Positions 1-8,353 of a DNA stretch of 11,215 nucleotides are shown piece by piece. The notes beneath the pieces are model-generated. The model saw only the letters and a program-made list of their open reading frames with translations. It had not been told where the DNA came from and made no database searches. The position numbers and the translations under genes were made by a program. Each line of letters begins with the position of its first letter. The stretch's first letter is position 1. The DNA lies in NCBI GenBank assembly GCA_003451595.1, contig DMDA01000051.1, positions 85,507 to 96,721 on the forward strand, written 5' to 3'. This stretch comes from Chloroflexota bacterium. Lineage in GTDB: Bacteria > Chloroflexota > Anaerolineae > Caldilineales > Caldilineaceae.

Positions 1-89
1 AATGACCGGCTGACGCAATGAAACGACGCACTGCAAACCTGGAATCTGGATCAACGGATGAAATCATGGAAACAACAACAGCACTCAGC

Positions 90-94
90 GGGAG
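90..94 (+). promoter_or_regulatory. Ribosome binding site deciding the start at 105
   Basis: GGGAG lies ten bases before the ATG at 105. No comparable motif precedes the in-frame ATG codons at 18 or 66. Confidence 0.55.
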
Positions 95-104
95 AAAGCA
101 GATC

Positions 105-479
105 ATGACAGTTGCTATTGGCTACATTCTCGTCAGCGTCATTGCTGGCGCTATCGGGCAGATCACGCTCAAATATGGCATGACGCAAACCGGGCAGATT
201 ACGTTGAGCGCACACGACATCGTACCGACGCTCTTCAAGATTTTCACCAATCCTTTCATCATTGGCGGATTGGCGCTCTATGTGGGGGGGACGGTGTTCT
301 GGCTGGCGGCGCTCTCGCGCGTTGACCTGAGCTTCGCCTATCCGTTTGCCAGTCTCAGCTATGTGGTGATGCTGACGGCGTCATGGTTGCTCTTCAACGA
401 GAACATCACGCCGCTGCGCCTTGCGGGCACGCTGGTCGTCATGCTTGGCGTCTTCCTGATCTCACGCAGCGGGTCTTGA
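105..479 (+). CDS. SMR/EamA-type small four-helix membrane transporter
   Basis: Small integral membrane protein of 124 residues, the usual size of SMR-type proteins and of the ArnE/ArnF subunits that flip undecaprenyl-phosphate-linked aminoarabinose. Four hydrophobic helices are visible, at about residues 3-20, 46-66, 72-94 and 98-120. Family-like stretches are GQITLKYG in helix 1 and DLSFAYPFASLSYVV in the third segment. The frame is open from an ATG at 18, with another ATG at 66, but the ATG at 105 has a good Shine-Dalgarno (GGGAG at 90-94) and gives a protein that starts directly with helix 1, so I chose it. In a glycan locus with a GT39 transferase downstream, a lipid-linked sugar flippase role is plausible. 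A drug/metabolite exporter is the alternative; substrate cannot be read from the sequence. Stop codons at 3-5 and 11-13 may end an upstream gene. Confidence 0.8.
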   Translation: MTVAIGYILVSVIAGAIGQITLKYGMTQTGQITLSAHDIVPTLFKIFTNPFIIGGLALYVGGTVFWLAALSRVDLSFAYPFASLSYVVMLTASWLLFNENITPLRLAGTLVVMLGVFLISRSGS

Positions 480-507
480 GGGAGATTCTTGATCTTCACG
501 CCAGGTC

Positions 508-583
508 GCAGCGACGCAAGAGACGCGCAAAGAACTCAGTGGCAGTCCCTTTGCACATCGCTGCGGCTTTGCATTTCTGCGTC
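508..583 (+). repeat. Imperfect inverted repeats in the gap before the epimerase
   Basis: The non-coding gap 480-612 holds several complementary words. GACGCA (513-518) pairs with TGCGTC (578-583). GCAAAG (527-532) pairs with CTTTGC at 567-572, or alternatively with CTTTGC at 549-554. GCAGCG (508-513) pairs with CGCTGC (559-564). The pairings compete with one another. It could be a folded leader of the epimerase mRNA or a decayed intergenic repeat. No convincing promoter was seen. Confidence 0.4.
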
Positions 584-612
584 AAGGTACGCATCTTGAA
601 GTGGAGTCTCGC

Positions 613-1665
613 ATGAAGTTTGTCTCCGTTGTTGGCGCCCGCCCAGAGTTCGTGCAGGCGGCGCCGGTGAGTTGGGCGCTGCGCAAAGCGCACACCGAAA
701 TCCTGGTGCACACCGGTCAGCACTACGATTACGCCATGTCCCAGGCATTCTTCGATGAGTTGGGCGCACCCGCGCCGGATTACAATCTGGAAGCCGGCTC
801 TGGCAGCCACGCACGTCAGACTGCAGCGATGTTGATCGGCATGGAGGATGTCCTGCTCAAGGAGCAGCCCGACGCCGTGATCGTGCGCGGCGACACGAAC
901 TCCACCGTCGCCGGCGCACTGGCGGCGAGCAAGCTCGGCATCCCGGTGATGCATATCGAGGCAGGTGAACGCAGCTTTGCCCGCCACATGCCGGAGGAGA
1001 TCAACCGCATCGTGGCCGATCATCTTGCGGACCGCTGCTTCTGCGTCAGCCCCAAGTCGGCGGCGCACCTGGCGGCGGAAGGCATTACAGCGGGCGTCTA
1101 CGTCACTGGCGATGTGATGCTTGACGCTTCGCTCCATCATCGTGAATTGGCGCGCACAAAGTCGGATGTGTTGGCGCGCTTGCGGTTGACGCCAGGACGC
1201 TTCGCCCTGGTCACCGTACACCGCGCCAACAATACTGACGACCCCGCGCGGTTGCGCGCCATCGTGACCGCGCTCAACACTGTCGGCGAAACCATCGTCT
1301 TTCCGGTGCATCCGCGCACGCGCAAGGCGTTGGAGCTGATCGGCGCCACATTTGCGCCCCATGTCCTCGCCATCGAGCCGGCTGGCTACTTCGACATGAT
1401 GGTGCTCGAAGAAAACGCTCGCCTGATTGCCACCGATTCGGGTGGCGTGCAGCGTGAAGCATATTACTTTGCCAGGCCTTGCCTCACCCTGCGCGACGAA
1501 ACTGAGTGGACAGAAACGGTTGACGCGGGCTGGAATCTACTCGTTGGCGCCGACTGTCAGAAGATCGTGGACGCCTGGTTCACCTTCCAGCCGCCGGATG
1601 TGCATCCACCAGTGCTGGGAGACGGAACGGCGGCAGAGAAAATTGCAAAAATATTGAGTGAATGA
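613..1665 (+). CDS. wecB: Non-hydrolysing UDP-N-acetylglucosamine 2-epimerase (WecB/MnaA family)
   Basis: Predicted to interconvert UDP-GlcNAc and UDP-ManNAc in the cytoplasm, supplying a ManNAc-type donor for surface glycan. The 350 residues have the GT-B-like fold signature of the family: GARPEF near the N terminus (usual form GTRPE), TGQHYD at 34-39, RGDTNST at 92-98, HIEAGERSF at 114-122, PEEINR at 127-132, TVHRANN at 201-207, PVHP at 231-234 and TDSGGVQREA at 274-283. The acidic and histidine positions used in catalysis by E. coli WecB appear present (D94, E117, E129, H203). It is slightly shorter than the roughly 375 residues common in the family. An in-frame GTG at 601 exists, but the ATG at 613 begins exactly at the beta-strand MKFVSVVGARPE and has GGAG at 603-606. 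A related nucleotide-sugar epimerase specificity cannot be excluded. Confidence 0.92.
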   Translation: MKFVSVVGARPEFVQAAPVSWALRKAHTEILVHTGQHYDYAMSQAFFDELGAPAPDYNLEAGSGSHARQTAAMLIGMEDVLLKEQPDAVIVRGDTNSTVAGALAASKLGIPVMHIEAGERSFARHMPEEINRIVADHLADRCFCVSPKSAAHLAAEGITAGVYVTGDVMLDASLHHRELARTKSDVLARLRLTPGRFALVTVHRANNTDDPARLRAIVTALNTVGETIVFPVHPRTRKALELIGATFAPHVLAIEPAGYFDMMVLEENARLIATDSGGVQREAYYFARPCLTLRDETEWTETVDAGWNLLVGADCQKIVDAWFTFQPPDVHPPVLGDGTAAEKIAKILSE

Positions 1666-1805
1666 AGCGACGAGGCGATGATGGGATTGTGAGATTGGGG
1701 GAAGGCGGTGAGCCTTGCCGTTTCGTGCAACGACACTGAGTGCGCCAATCACATAATCGCTCAATTGCCAAATTGCTCAATCCCTCCCCATTGCTTGGAG
1801 GACTC
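1666..1805 (+). other. Short non-coding gap with small repeats
   Basis: This gap between the epimerase and the FAD enzyme contains GCTCAATT (1759-1766) repeated closely as GCTCAATC (1775-1782), and GGGATTG (1683-1689), which is complementary to CAATCCC (1778-1784). An in-frame GTG at 1740 could extend the next gene, but the extension encodes no recognisable domain. No clear promoter or terminator was seen. Confidence 0.4.
1797..1801 (+). promoter_or_regulatory. Ribosome binding site for a TTG start
   Basis: GGAGG lies four bases before TTG at 1806. It supports that unusual start over the GTG at 1740, which has no comparable motif. Confidence 0.6.
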
Positions 1806-3137
<1,332 letters not shown>

Positions 3138-3178
3138 CAGACCTGACGCACAAAGGTCGCGCAGTCCCAAGCCTGATA

Positions 3179-3185
3179 GAGGAAG
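3179..3185 (+). promoter_or_regulatory. Ribosome binding site favouring the ATG at 3196
   Basis: GAGGAAG lies ten bases before the ATG at 3196. The alternative ATG at 3130, inside the end of the FAD enzyme gene, has no comparable motif. Confidence 0.5.
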
Positions 3186-3195
3186 TCACTACGCT

Positions 3196-4821
3196 ATGAC
3201 CACTTCGACGACATCGCAACGAATCGAGACGCCGGCGCACACCATAGCCTGGCTCAGACCGGCGCTGCTGGTGAGCGCAGCGCTCATTGTCGCCTTCTTG
3301 TTCTTCTACAAACTCACCGACTACCCCAAGACTTGGTTCGACGAAGGCTCACACCTCCACGTGCCCAAGGCGCTGGTGACGATGGGCGTCTACGCCGACT
3401 ACAGCAGCGAAGGTCTGCGCCATTACGGGCCGACGATCGGTGTGGGGCCGACAGTGATGCTGCCAATTGCCGGGGTGTTTCAGGTGGCGGGCGTCGGGCT
3501 GCTGCAGGCGCGGCTGGTGATGGTCTTTTACCTGGCGGCGGCGCTGCTGTTGATGTTTCTGCTGGCGCGCCATTTGCTCGGCGTGCGTGCGGCGTGGGTT
3601 GTGACGGCGCTGCTGCTCACCTCGCCTGCCATCGACATGGTGGATTACGGGCGACAAGTGTTGGGCGAAGTGCCAGGGCTGGCCTTTATGGCGGCTGGTT
3701 TTCTGCTCTGGTTCGTGCGCTGGCGCCATGCGCGTTGGTGGGAGTTGACGCTGGTCGGGCTGTTGCTGGGGCTGAGTGTTGTCACGAAGTATCAGTATCT
3801 ACTCGTACTGGGGGCGACGTTGTTGCTGGCGTGGGGCATGAACCTGCTTTGGTTCAAGCGATCGCAGCAGCTTTTCCTGCTTCCAGGCATTGTCACCGCC
3901 GCCATCTTTGGCGCGTGGCAGCTCTTCACGCTCGTCTACCTGGGGCCAGCGACGATTGGGGAGAATCTGACCTCGTTGCGCGAGTTCACAGCCGGCGCGG
4001 CGGCGGTCTTCTCGCAGGAACTGATGCGCCGTTCGCTCAGTGAACTCTTCAGCGCCAAAAGTTTTCTGTGGATGCTCTTCCCAGCATTGGGCTACAGCGC
4101 CTGGTGGCTGCTGCGCGCGACCCGATCGGCAAATGGTGTTGCGGATGACGCCGCCGCCTCTCGCTCCCTATCTTTCGCCCCAACGGATGCGGATCGTCGC
4201 CATCAACTGGTGATCCTTTACGCACTGGTGGTCATCAATTTGCTCTGGTACGTGGTGGCTTCGGTGAGTTGGCTGCGCTATGCGTTTGTTGGGCTGGCGT
4301 TTGCTACTTTCTTCGTGGCGCTGACCTTCGCGGACCTGACCGCTGACTTCAGCGTTGTTCGTCTCTGGCAGGCAAGCAAAACTACGGGGCAGCGCGGGCG
4401 CGGCTATGTCGGCTTGGCGCTGCTGCTCCTGTTGGCGGCTATCATCGTGGCGCCTGGCGCGCGCCTGGCTGTGCGCATTGCCACAGCGCCGCCCGATGAC
4501 TCGGCGCAGATGGCGCAGGTGATGAATGCCACCGTGCCGCTAGACGCGCTGGTTGAGACCTGGGAGCCGCAAATGGGCTTCCTGACGGATCATCGCTACC
4601 ACTATCCGCCGCAACTGCTACTCAACCGCACCGTGCGCCAGAAGTGGCTCGGCGAGACGACCGTCGCTGACCTCTATGATTTTACAGAACTGAATCCTGA
4701 GTATGTGCTGGTGGGCGAATTCTCACGCTGGGTGGCGGTCTACCCGCCAGAACGGTTGGCGGCGGCAGGATATGCACCGGTCATGACATTAGGGCAGTAT
4801 GAGCTGTATCAACGGCGGTAA
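3196..4821 (+). CDS. GT39 (ArnT/PMT-like) polytopic membrane glycosyltransferase
   Basis: 541-residue GT-C type glycosyltransferase predicted to move a sugar from a polyprenyl-phosphate carrier to an acceptor on the outer face of the membrane. About ten hydrophobic segments fill residues 22-420. The first external loop carries WFDEGSH (D49, E50), the acidic motif where GT39 and related GT-C enzymes place the catalytic aspartate. A polar loop (about 307-336) interrupts the helices. The C-terminal 120 residues form a soluble domain with VETWEPQMGFLTDHRYHYPP (453-472), probably extracytoplasmic. A longer form from the ATG at 3130 would overlap the FAD gene by eight bases and add 22 polar residues; the Shine-Dalgarno favours 3196. 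Together with the small transporter at 105 it suggests a lipid-linked sugar pathway. The acceptor (protein, lipid or glycan) is unknown. Confidence 0.85.
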   Translation: MTTSTTSQRIETPAHTIAWLRPALLVSAALIVAFLFFYKLTDYPKTWFDEGSHLHVPKALVTMGVYADYSSEGLRHYGPTIGVGPTVMLPIAGVFQVAGVGLLQARLVMVFYLAAALLLMFLLARHLLGVRAAWVVTALLLTSPAIDMVDYGRQVLGEVPGLAFMAAGFLLWFVRWRHARWWELTLVGLLLGLSVVTKYQYLLVLGATLLLAWGMNLLWFKRSQQLFLLPGIVTAAIFGAWQLFTLVYLGPATIGENLTSLREFTAGAAAVFSQELMRRSLSELFSAKSFLWMLFPALGYSAWWLLRATRSANGVADDAAASRSLSFAPTDADRRHQLVILYALVVINLLWYVVASVSWLRYAFVGLAFATFFVALTFADLTADFSVVRLWQASKTTGQRGRGYVGLALLLLLAAIIVAPGARLAVRIATAPPDDSAQMAQVMNATVPLDALVETWEPQMGFLTDHRYHYPPQLLLNRTVRQKWLGETTVADLYDFTELNPEYVLVGEFSRWVAVYPPERLAAAGYAPVMTLGQYELYQRR

Positions 4822-4842
4822 TCAACAGCGCCAGAGGCGACA

Positions 4843-4866
4843 GCTCAGTCGGGGCGCGAACTGAGC
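4843..4866 (+). repeat. Perfect 7-bp stem-loop before the carrier protein gene
   Basis: GCTCAGT (4843-4849) and ACTGAGC (4860-4866) are perfect inverted repeats around a ten-base loop, in the 87-base gap between the GT39 gene and the acyl carrier protein. No T-run follows, so a classical terminator is unlikely. It may mark a regulatory or processing boundary between the two gene groups. Confidence 0.4.
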
Positions 4867-4896
4867 GGAAGGCGATATTGTCATTACATGAAACTC

Positions 4897-4900
4897 GGAG
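4897..4900 (+). promoter_or_regulatory. Ribosome binding site favouring the ATG at 4909
   Basis: GGAG lies eight bases before the ATG at 4909. For the in-frame ATG at 4888 the nearest purine-rich motif (GGAAGG, 4867-4872) is about fifteen bases away, which is too far. Confidence 0.5.
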
Positions 4901-4908
4901 TGAATTTT

Positions 4909-5226
4909 ATGGAAGCTGTGCAGCAAAAATTGGATCGTCAGGCAGTGGTAGAGCTGATTCTGGCCGCGCTGCAGGATGTGCTGGCTGGCGTCGAGGGTGA
5001 AGCGATGGCGCCGGACGAAAACACGCGGCTGATTGGGCGCGCGTCGGTGCTCGACTCAATGGGGCTGGTGACGCTGATTGTCGAAGTCGAACAGCGATTG
5101 GAGGCAGATCACGATCTTGTTGTGGTGTTGGCTGACGATCGCGCGATGTCACAGACGCGCAGCCCCTTTCTTTCGGTTGGTACATTGGCCGATTACGTCA
5201 TGCAACTGGCGGCGGAGCAGGGCTGA
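4909..5226 (+). CDS. Acyl carrier protein
   Basis: 105-residue phosphopantetheine-binding protein. VLDSMGLVTLIVEVE contains the DSxxxV-type attachment site, with S50 as the serine expected to carry the 4'-phosphopantetheine arm, at the start of the recognition helix. Helix 1 is roughly 8-28. The protein is longer than the roughly 78-residue FabD/FabF-type AcpP, because of an insert around LADDRAMSQTRSPFLSVG (74-91) before the last helix. This suggests a dedicated carrier rather than the housekeeping fatty-acid ACP. Its stop overlaps the SDR start by one base (TGATG), so the two are likely translated together. The AMP-forming ligase downstream is the probable loader. The acyl group carried is unknown. 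Confidence 0.88.
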   Translation: MEAVQQKLDRQAVVELILAALQDVLAGVEGEAMAPDENTRLIGRASVLDSMGLVTLIVEVEQRLEADHDLVVVLADDRAMSQTRSPFLSVGTLADYVMQLAAEQG

Positions 5227-5927
5227 TGGAGGGTTCGGTCGTCCTGATTACCGGCACGCGCAAGGGCATCGGTCGTTACCTAGCGGAGCACTACGTGCAG
5301 CGCGGCGCGCAGGTGATCGGATGCAGCCGCACTGCGCCCGAGTGGACGTTGGCCAACTACACGCACTTCGAAACCGATGTCACAGATGAGGCGGCTGTGC
5401 GCAAGATGGTGGCGGCGGTCGGCAAGCAATTTGGCCGGCTGGATGTGCTCATCAACAACGCTGGCATTGCATCGATGAATGCCATCCTGTTGACGCCAGC
5501 CGCCACGGCGGAGCGCATCTTTGCCACAAACTTTCAGGGCGTCTTTCTGCTGTGTCGGGAGGCGGTGAAGCTCATGCAGCGTCGCCGTTACGGACGCATC
5601 GTCAACATCAGTACGGTGGCGGCGCCGCTGCGGTTGGAGGGCGAGGCGCTCTATGCGGCTTCCAAGAGTGCAGTCGTCACCTTTACGCAGATTCTGGCGC
5701 GTGAGGTGGCAAGTTATGGGATCACGGCCAACGTTGTGGCGCCGACGCCGATCGCGACCGATCTGATCCGCAGCGTGCCGCAGGAAAAGATCGCCGCCAT
5801 CATCGAGCGGTTGGCCGTGAAGCGGTTGGGGCGCTTTGAGGATGTCGCCAATGTGATTGATTTTTTTGTGCGCCCAGAGAGCGATTACGTGACTGGACAG
5901 GTGATTACGTTAGGCGGGGTAGGATGA
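5226..5927 (+). CDS. SDR-family oxidoreductase, FabG-like
   Basis: 233-residue classical short-chain dehydrogenase/reductase. It shows the cofactor loop TGTRKGIG (9-16), NNAG (77-80), the catalytic serine in NIST (S129), YAASK (Y143, K147) and a C-terminal YVTGQVITLGG typical of FabG-like enzymes. R12 and S34-R35 in the cofactor region hint at NADPH use (inference). The likely reaction is reduction of a 3-oxoacyl or similar carbonyl group. Being coupled directly behind a carrier protein, it probably acts on the carrier-bound acyl chain, though a sugar or free substrate is possible. GGAG at 5214-5217 serves the start, and the end overlaps the next gene in an ATGA arrangement. Confidence 0.9.
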   Translation: MEGSVVLITGTRKGIGRYLAEHYVQRGAQVIGCSRTAPEWTLANYTHFETDVTDEAAVRKMVAAVGKQFGRLDVLINNAGIASMNAILLTPAATAERIFATNFQGVFLLCREAVKLMQRRRYGRIVNISTVAAPLRLEGEALYAASKSAVVTFTQILAREVASYGITANVVAPTPIATDLIRSVPQEKIAAIIERLAVKRLGRFEDVANVIDFFVRPESDYVTGQVITLGGVG

Positions 5928-8353
5928 AGCGACTACCGATTTATGCTGGGGTGGCAATGATTTCGGCTGGCATCCTGGCGTTGCAAGTGATCTTCACGCG
6001 CATCTTCTCGATCATGATTTGGCACCATTTCACCTACCTGATCGTCGGTGTGGCGTTGTTGGGCGGCGGCGCGGCAGGCGTCTTCCTGGCTGTGCGCCAC
6101 TGGCGCCATCAGGTGATCCAGCAGCGGTTGGCGCCGCTGACATTGGCGTTCAGCCTGAGCACGCTGGGGATGCTGGCGATCGTTACTATTGTCCATTTCG
6201 ACCCGCTGCGCATTGACGATCTGGGCTGGACGCTGGTCGGGCTGGCGCTCTACTTTGCTGGCATGTTTGGCATGTTCATGCTCGGCGGGTTGGTGATTGC
6301 TGGCGTGTTCAGCGTCTGGTCATTCTATGCGCATCGCCTCTACTTTGCCGACCTGCTGGGAGCCGGGCTGAGCACGCTGGTTGTCGCCTGGCTTGTCCAT
6401 CGCCTGAGCGCGCCGAGCGCCATCGTCCTGGTGGCGCTATTGGCAGCAACGGCAGCTATGTTGTTTGGCATGCCGCCGCGCTGGCGTTGGGTGGCGCCCG
6501 CCGTGCTTGTCGGCCAGGCGGCGCTGCTCGTGTTCTCCATTGTCCGCCCGATTTACTTGCCGACGCCAGCGTCCAAGCCGCTGAATTGGGCGCTGGCAGC
6601 CAGCGGCGCAGCGCAGCCGGAATATACGCAGTGGAATCCAGTGGCGCGCGTCGATGTGACGCCGCGTGTGACGGTTCGAGAACCGATGATCGTGGGCGGC
6701 GTCAGCCGACGGTATCTCGGCACCGCACTGGCTGGCGAGAGCTTCGATCTCAACTTCGTGACGCTTGACGGCACCTCCATGACGGGGCTGTACGCGTTTG
6801 ATGGCGACCTGACCCGCTTTGATTTTCTCCGGCATGCCGTCATCAGTGCGCCTTATCTGCTCAGTGAGAATGCGCCGAGCACATTGCTGATCGGTGTCGG
6901 CGGCGGCATCGACATCCTGCTGGCGCGTCTCTACGACGCCCGCAGGATCGTGGCGATCGACCTGAACTCCGACATGGTGGATCTGGTGGTGAAACGCTAC
7001 GCCGACTTCACGGGCAACCTGGCGAGCGGCAACACGGCGGTCTTCACGGCGGAGGGACGCAGCTTCCTGACCAGCACAGAGGAGCGTTTTGACATCATTC
7101 AAGGCATCGGGTTGGATAATATCGCCGCACTGAACACTGGCGCCTACGTGCTTTCGGAGTCGTACCTATATACAGTCGAGGCCTTCGAGCTGGCATTGAG
7201 CCGGTTGCGCGAACATGGTGTTTTCTCCTGGACGCGCGCTGCCACCGACCCGCCCATCGAAACGCTTCGCCTGGTGGGGCTGGCAGCCGAGGCGTTGCGC
7301 AGACGCGGCGTCGCCGACCCGGCCGCGCACATCGTGGTGGTGGAGAATGACACCAACACGGCGATCAACTTGCTAGTTTCACCTGCGCCCTTCACGCAGG
7401 CGCAGATCGACGCGCTAAACGTCTGGGTGCACGAAAACGAATTTGAGATCTTGCATGATCCCTTCACCCTGCGCGACACCGCCTACGCCAGCTATCTGAC
7501 TGCTGAGGATGCACGCACCTTTGAGGCAAACTATCCCTTCAACATTTATCCGGTTTCAGATGATGATCCCTTCTACTACAACTACTTCAAGTGGGATCGC
7601 CTGCTAGAGGGTGGCGCCCGCACCGGCAACCTCAGCGCACGCGTGCCGATGGGCAACATCATTCTGCTGACGATGCTCGGCTTCACGTTGCTGGCTGCCG
7701 TAGCATTCGTCATCTTACCGTTGTGGCGCAACCAGCGCAACGGTCTGACTACCCCTGGCACCGGCAAGATGTTGACCTATTTCAGCGCATTGGGGCTGGG
7801 ATACATGTTTGTGCAGATCGTGTTGATTCAGCGTTTTACCCTGTTCATTGGCTATCCGACGCTGGCGATCACCACGACGATCTTCAGCATGTTGGTTTTC
7901 TCGGCGTGCGGTAGCCTGCTGGGGCAGCGGCTGTTCCAGGTGCGCACGCGCCTGCCGGTGATGATTCTGGTGGTGTCGGCGCTGATTCTGCTTTACGTTG
8001 TGGCGCTGCCCCCGCTCTTTGCGGCATTGCTGGGGCTGCCCGATGCGGTGCGTGTGGTGGTGAGCATGGCGCTGATCGCACCGTTGGCCTTTTTCATGGG
8101 GATGCCCTTCCCCACCGGCATTCGCGAAGTGGGGCAGGCTGCGCCGCAACTCGTGCCGTGGGCATGGGGCATGAATGGCGTCTTTTCGGTCTTGGGTTCC
8201 ACCGCCGTCATCATCCTGAGTATGACGACGAATTTTACGATAGCATTGGCGACGGCGGCGCTGCTCTACGGCGTAGCGGCATCGGTGGCGCCATCGCTTC
8301 GTCTGACTCGCATGGAGGAATCATATGCAGCGACATATTCAGTGGCTGACTGA
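5924..8353 (+). CDS. Polytopic membrane protein with embedded spermidine-synthase-like domain
   Basis: 809-residue three-part protein. Residues 5-210 hold about six membrane helices. Residues 230-560 are soluble and contain a Rossmann core (LLIGVGGGIDILLARLYD at 321-338, IVAIDLNSDMVD at 342-353, ERFDIIQGIGLDNI at 387-400, VLSESYLYTVEAFE at 409-422), which resembles polyamine aminopropyltransferases and class I methyltransferases. Residues 575-785 hold another five to six helices, including GYMFVQIVLIQRF, MGMPFPTGIREV and WAWGMNGVFSVLGS, typical of the known membrane-fused spermidine-synthase-like family. The GGGDGG loop of true SpeE is GGGIDI here, and the catalytic DSTDP-type segment is QGIGLDNI, so spermidine synthesis is unlikely. 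Function is unknown. Its start overlaps the SDR stop by four bases and its end overlaps the ligase by 29 bases, so it probably works with the carrier-protein system. Confidence 0.85.
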   Translation: MKRLPIYAGVAMISAGILALQVIFTRIFSIMIWHHFTYLIVGVALLGGGAAGVFLAVRHWRHQVIQQRLAPLTLAFSLSTLGMLAIVTIVHFDPLRIDDLGWTLVGLALYFAGMFGMFMLGGLVIAGVFSVWSFYAHRLYFADLLGAGLSTLVVAWLVHRLSAPSAIVLVALLAATAAMLFGMPPRWRWVAPAVLVGQAALLVFSIVRPIYLPTPASKPLNWALAASGAAQPEYTQWNPVARVDVTPRVTVREPMIVGGVSRRYLGTALAGESFDLNFVTLDGTSMTGLYAFDGDLTRFDFLRHAVISAPYLLSENAPSTLLIGVGGGIDILLARLYDARRIVAIDLNSDMVDLVVKRYADFTGNLASGNTAVFTAEGRSFLTSTEERFDIIQGIGLDNIAALNTGAYVLSESYLYTVEAFELALSRLREHGVFSWTRAATDPPIETLRLVGLAAEALRRRGVADPAAHIVVVENDTNTAINLLVSPAPFTQAQIDALNVWVHENEFEILHDPFTLRDTAYASYLTAEDARTFEANYPFNIYPVSDDDPFYYNYFKWDRLLEGGARTGNLSARVPMGNIILLTMLGFTLLAAVAFVILPLWRNQRNGLTTPGTGKMLTYFSALGLGYMFVQIVLIQRFTLFIGYPTLAITTTIFSMLVFSACGSLLGQRLFQVRTRLPVMILVVSALILLYVVALPPLFAALLGLPDAVRVVVSMALIAPLAFFMGMPFPTGIREVGQAAPQLVPWAWGMNGVFSVLGSTAVIILSMTTNFTIALATAALLYGVAASVAPSLRLTRMEESYAATYSVAD
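8314..8320 (+). promoter_or_regulatory. Strong ribosome binding site for the ligase inside the upstream gene
   Basis: GGAGGAA ends four bases before the ATG at 8325 and lies within the last codons of the membrane-protein gene. It is the strongest Shine-Dalgarno noted in the window. Confidence 0.65.

Noticed and set aside
496..1362. Open frame of 288 codons on the - strand
   Set aside because: It lies opposite the well-supported epimerase, shows no recognisable motif, and is a typical shadow in GC-rich coding DNA.
1740..1805. N-terminal extension of the flavoenzyme from GTG
   Set aside because: The 22 residues are low in information, come from repeat-like intergenic sequence, and precede the natural first strand of the FAD fold.
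6437..7102. Open frame of 221 codons on the - strand
   Set aside because: It is antisense to the membrane SpeE-like gene, has the Arg/His/Gln-rich composition of shadow frames and no domain.
5924..8353. Annotation as a genuine spermidine synthase
   Set aside because: The aminopropyltransferase catalytic segment and GGGDGG loop are not conserved, and the protein has about twelve membrane helices.
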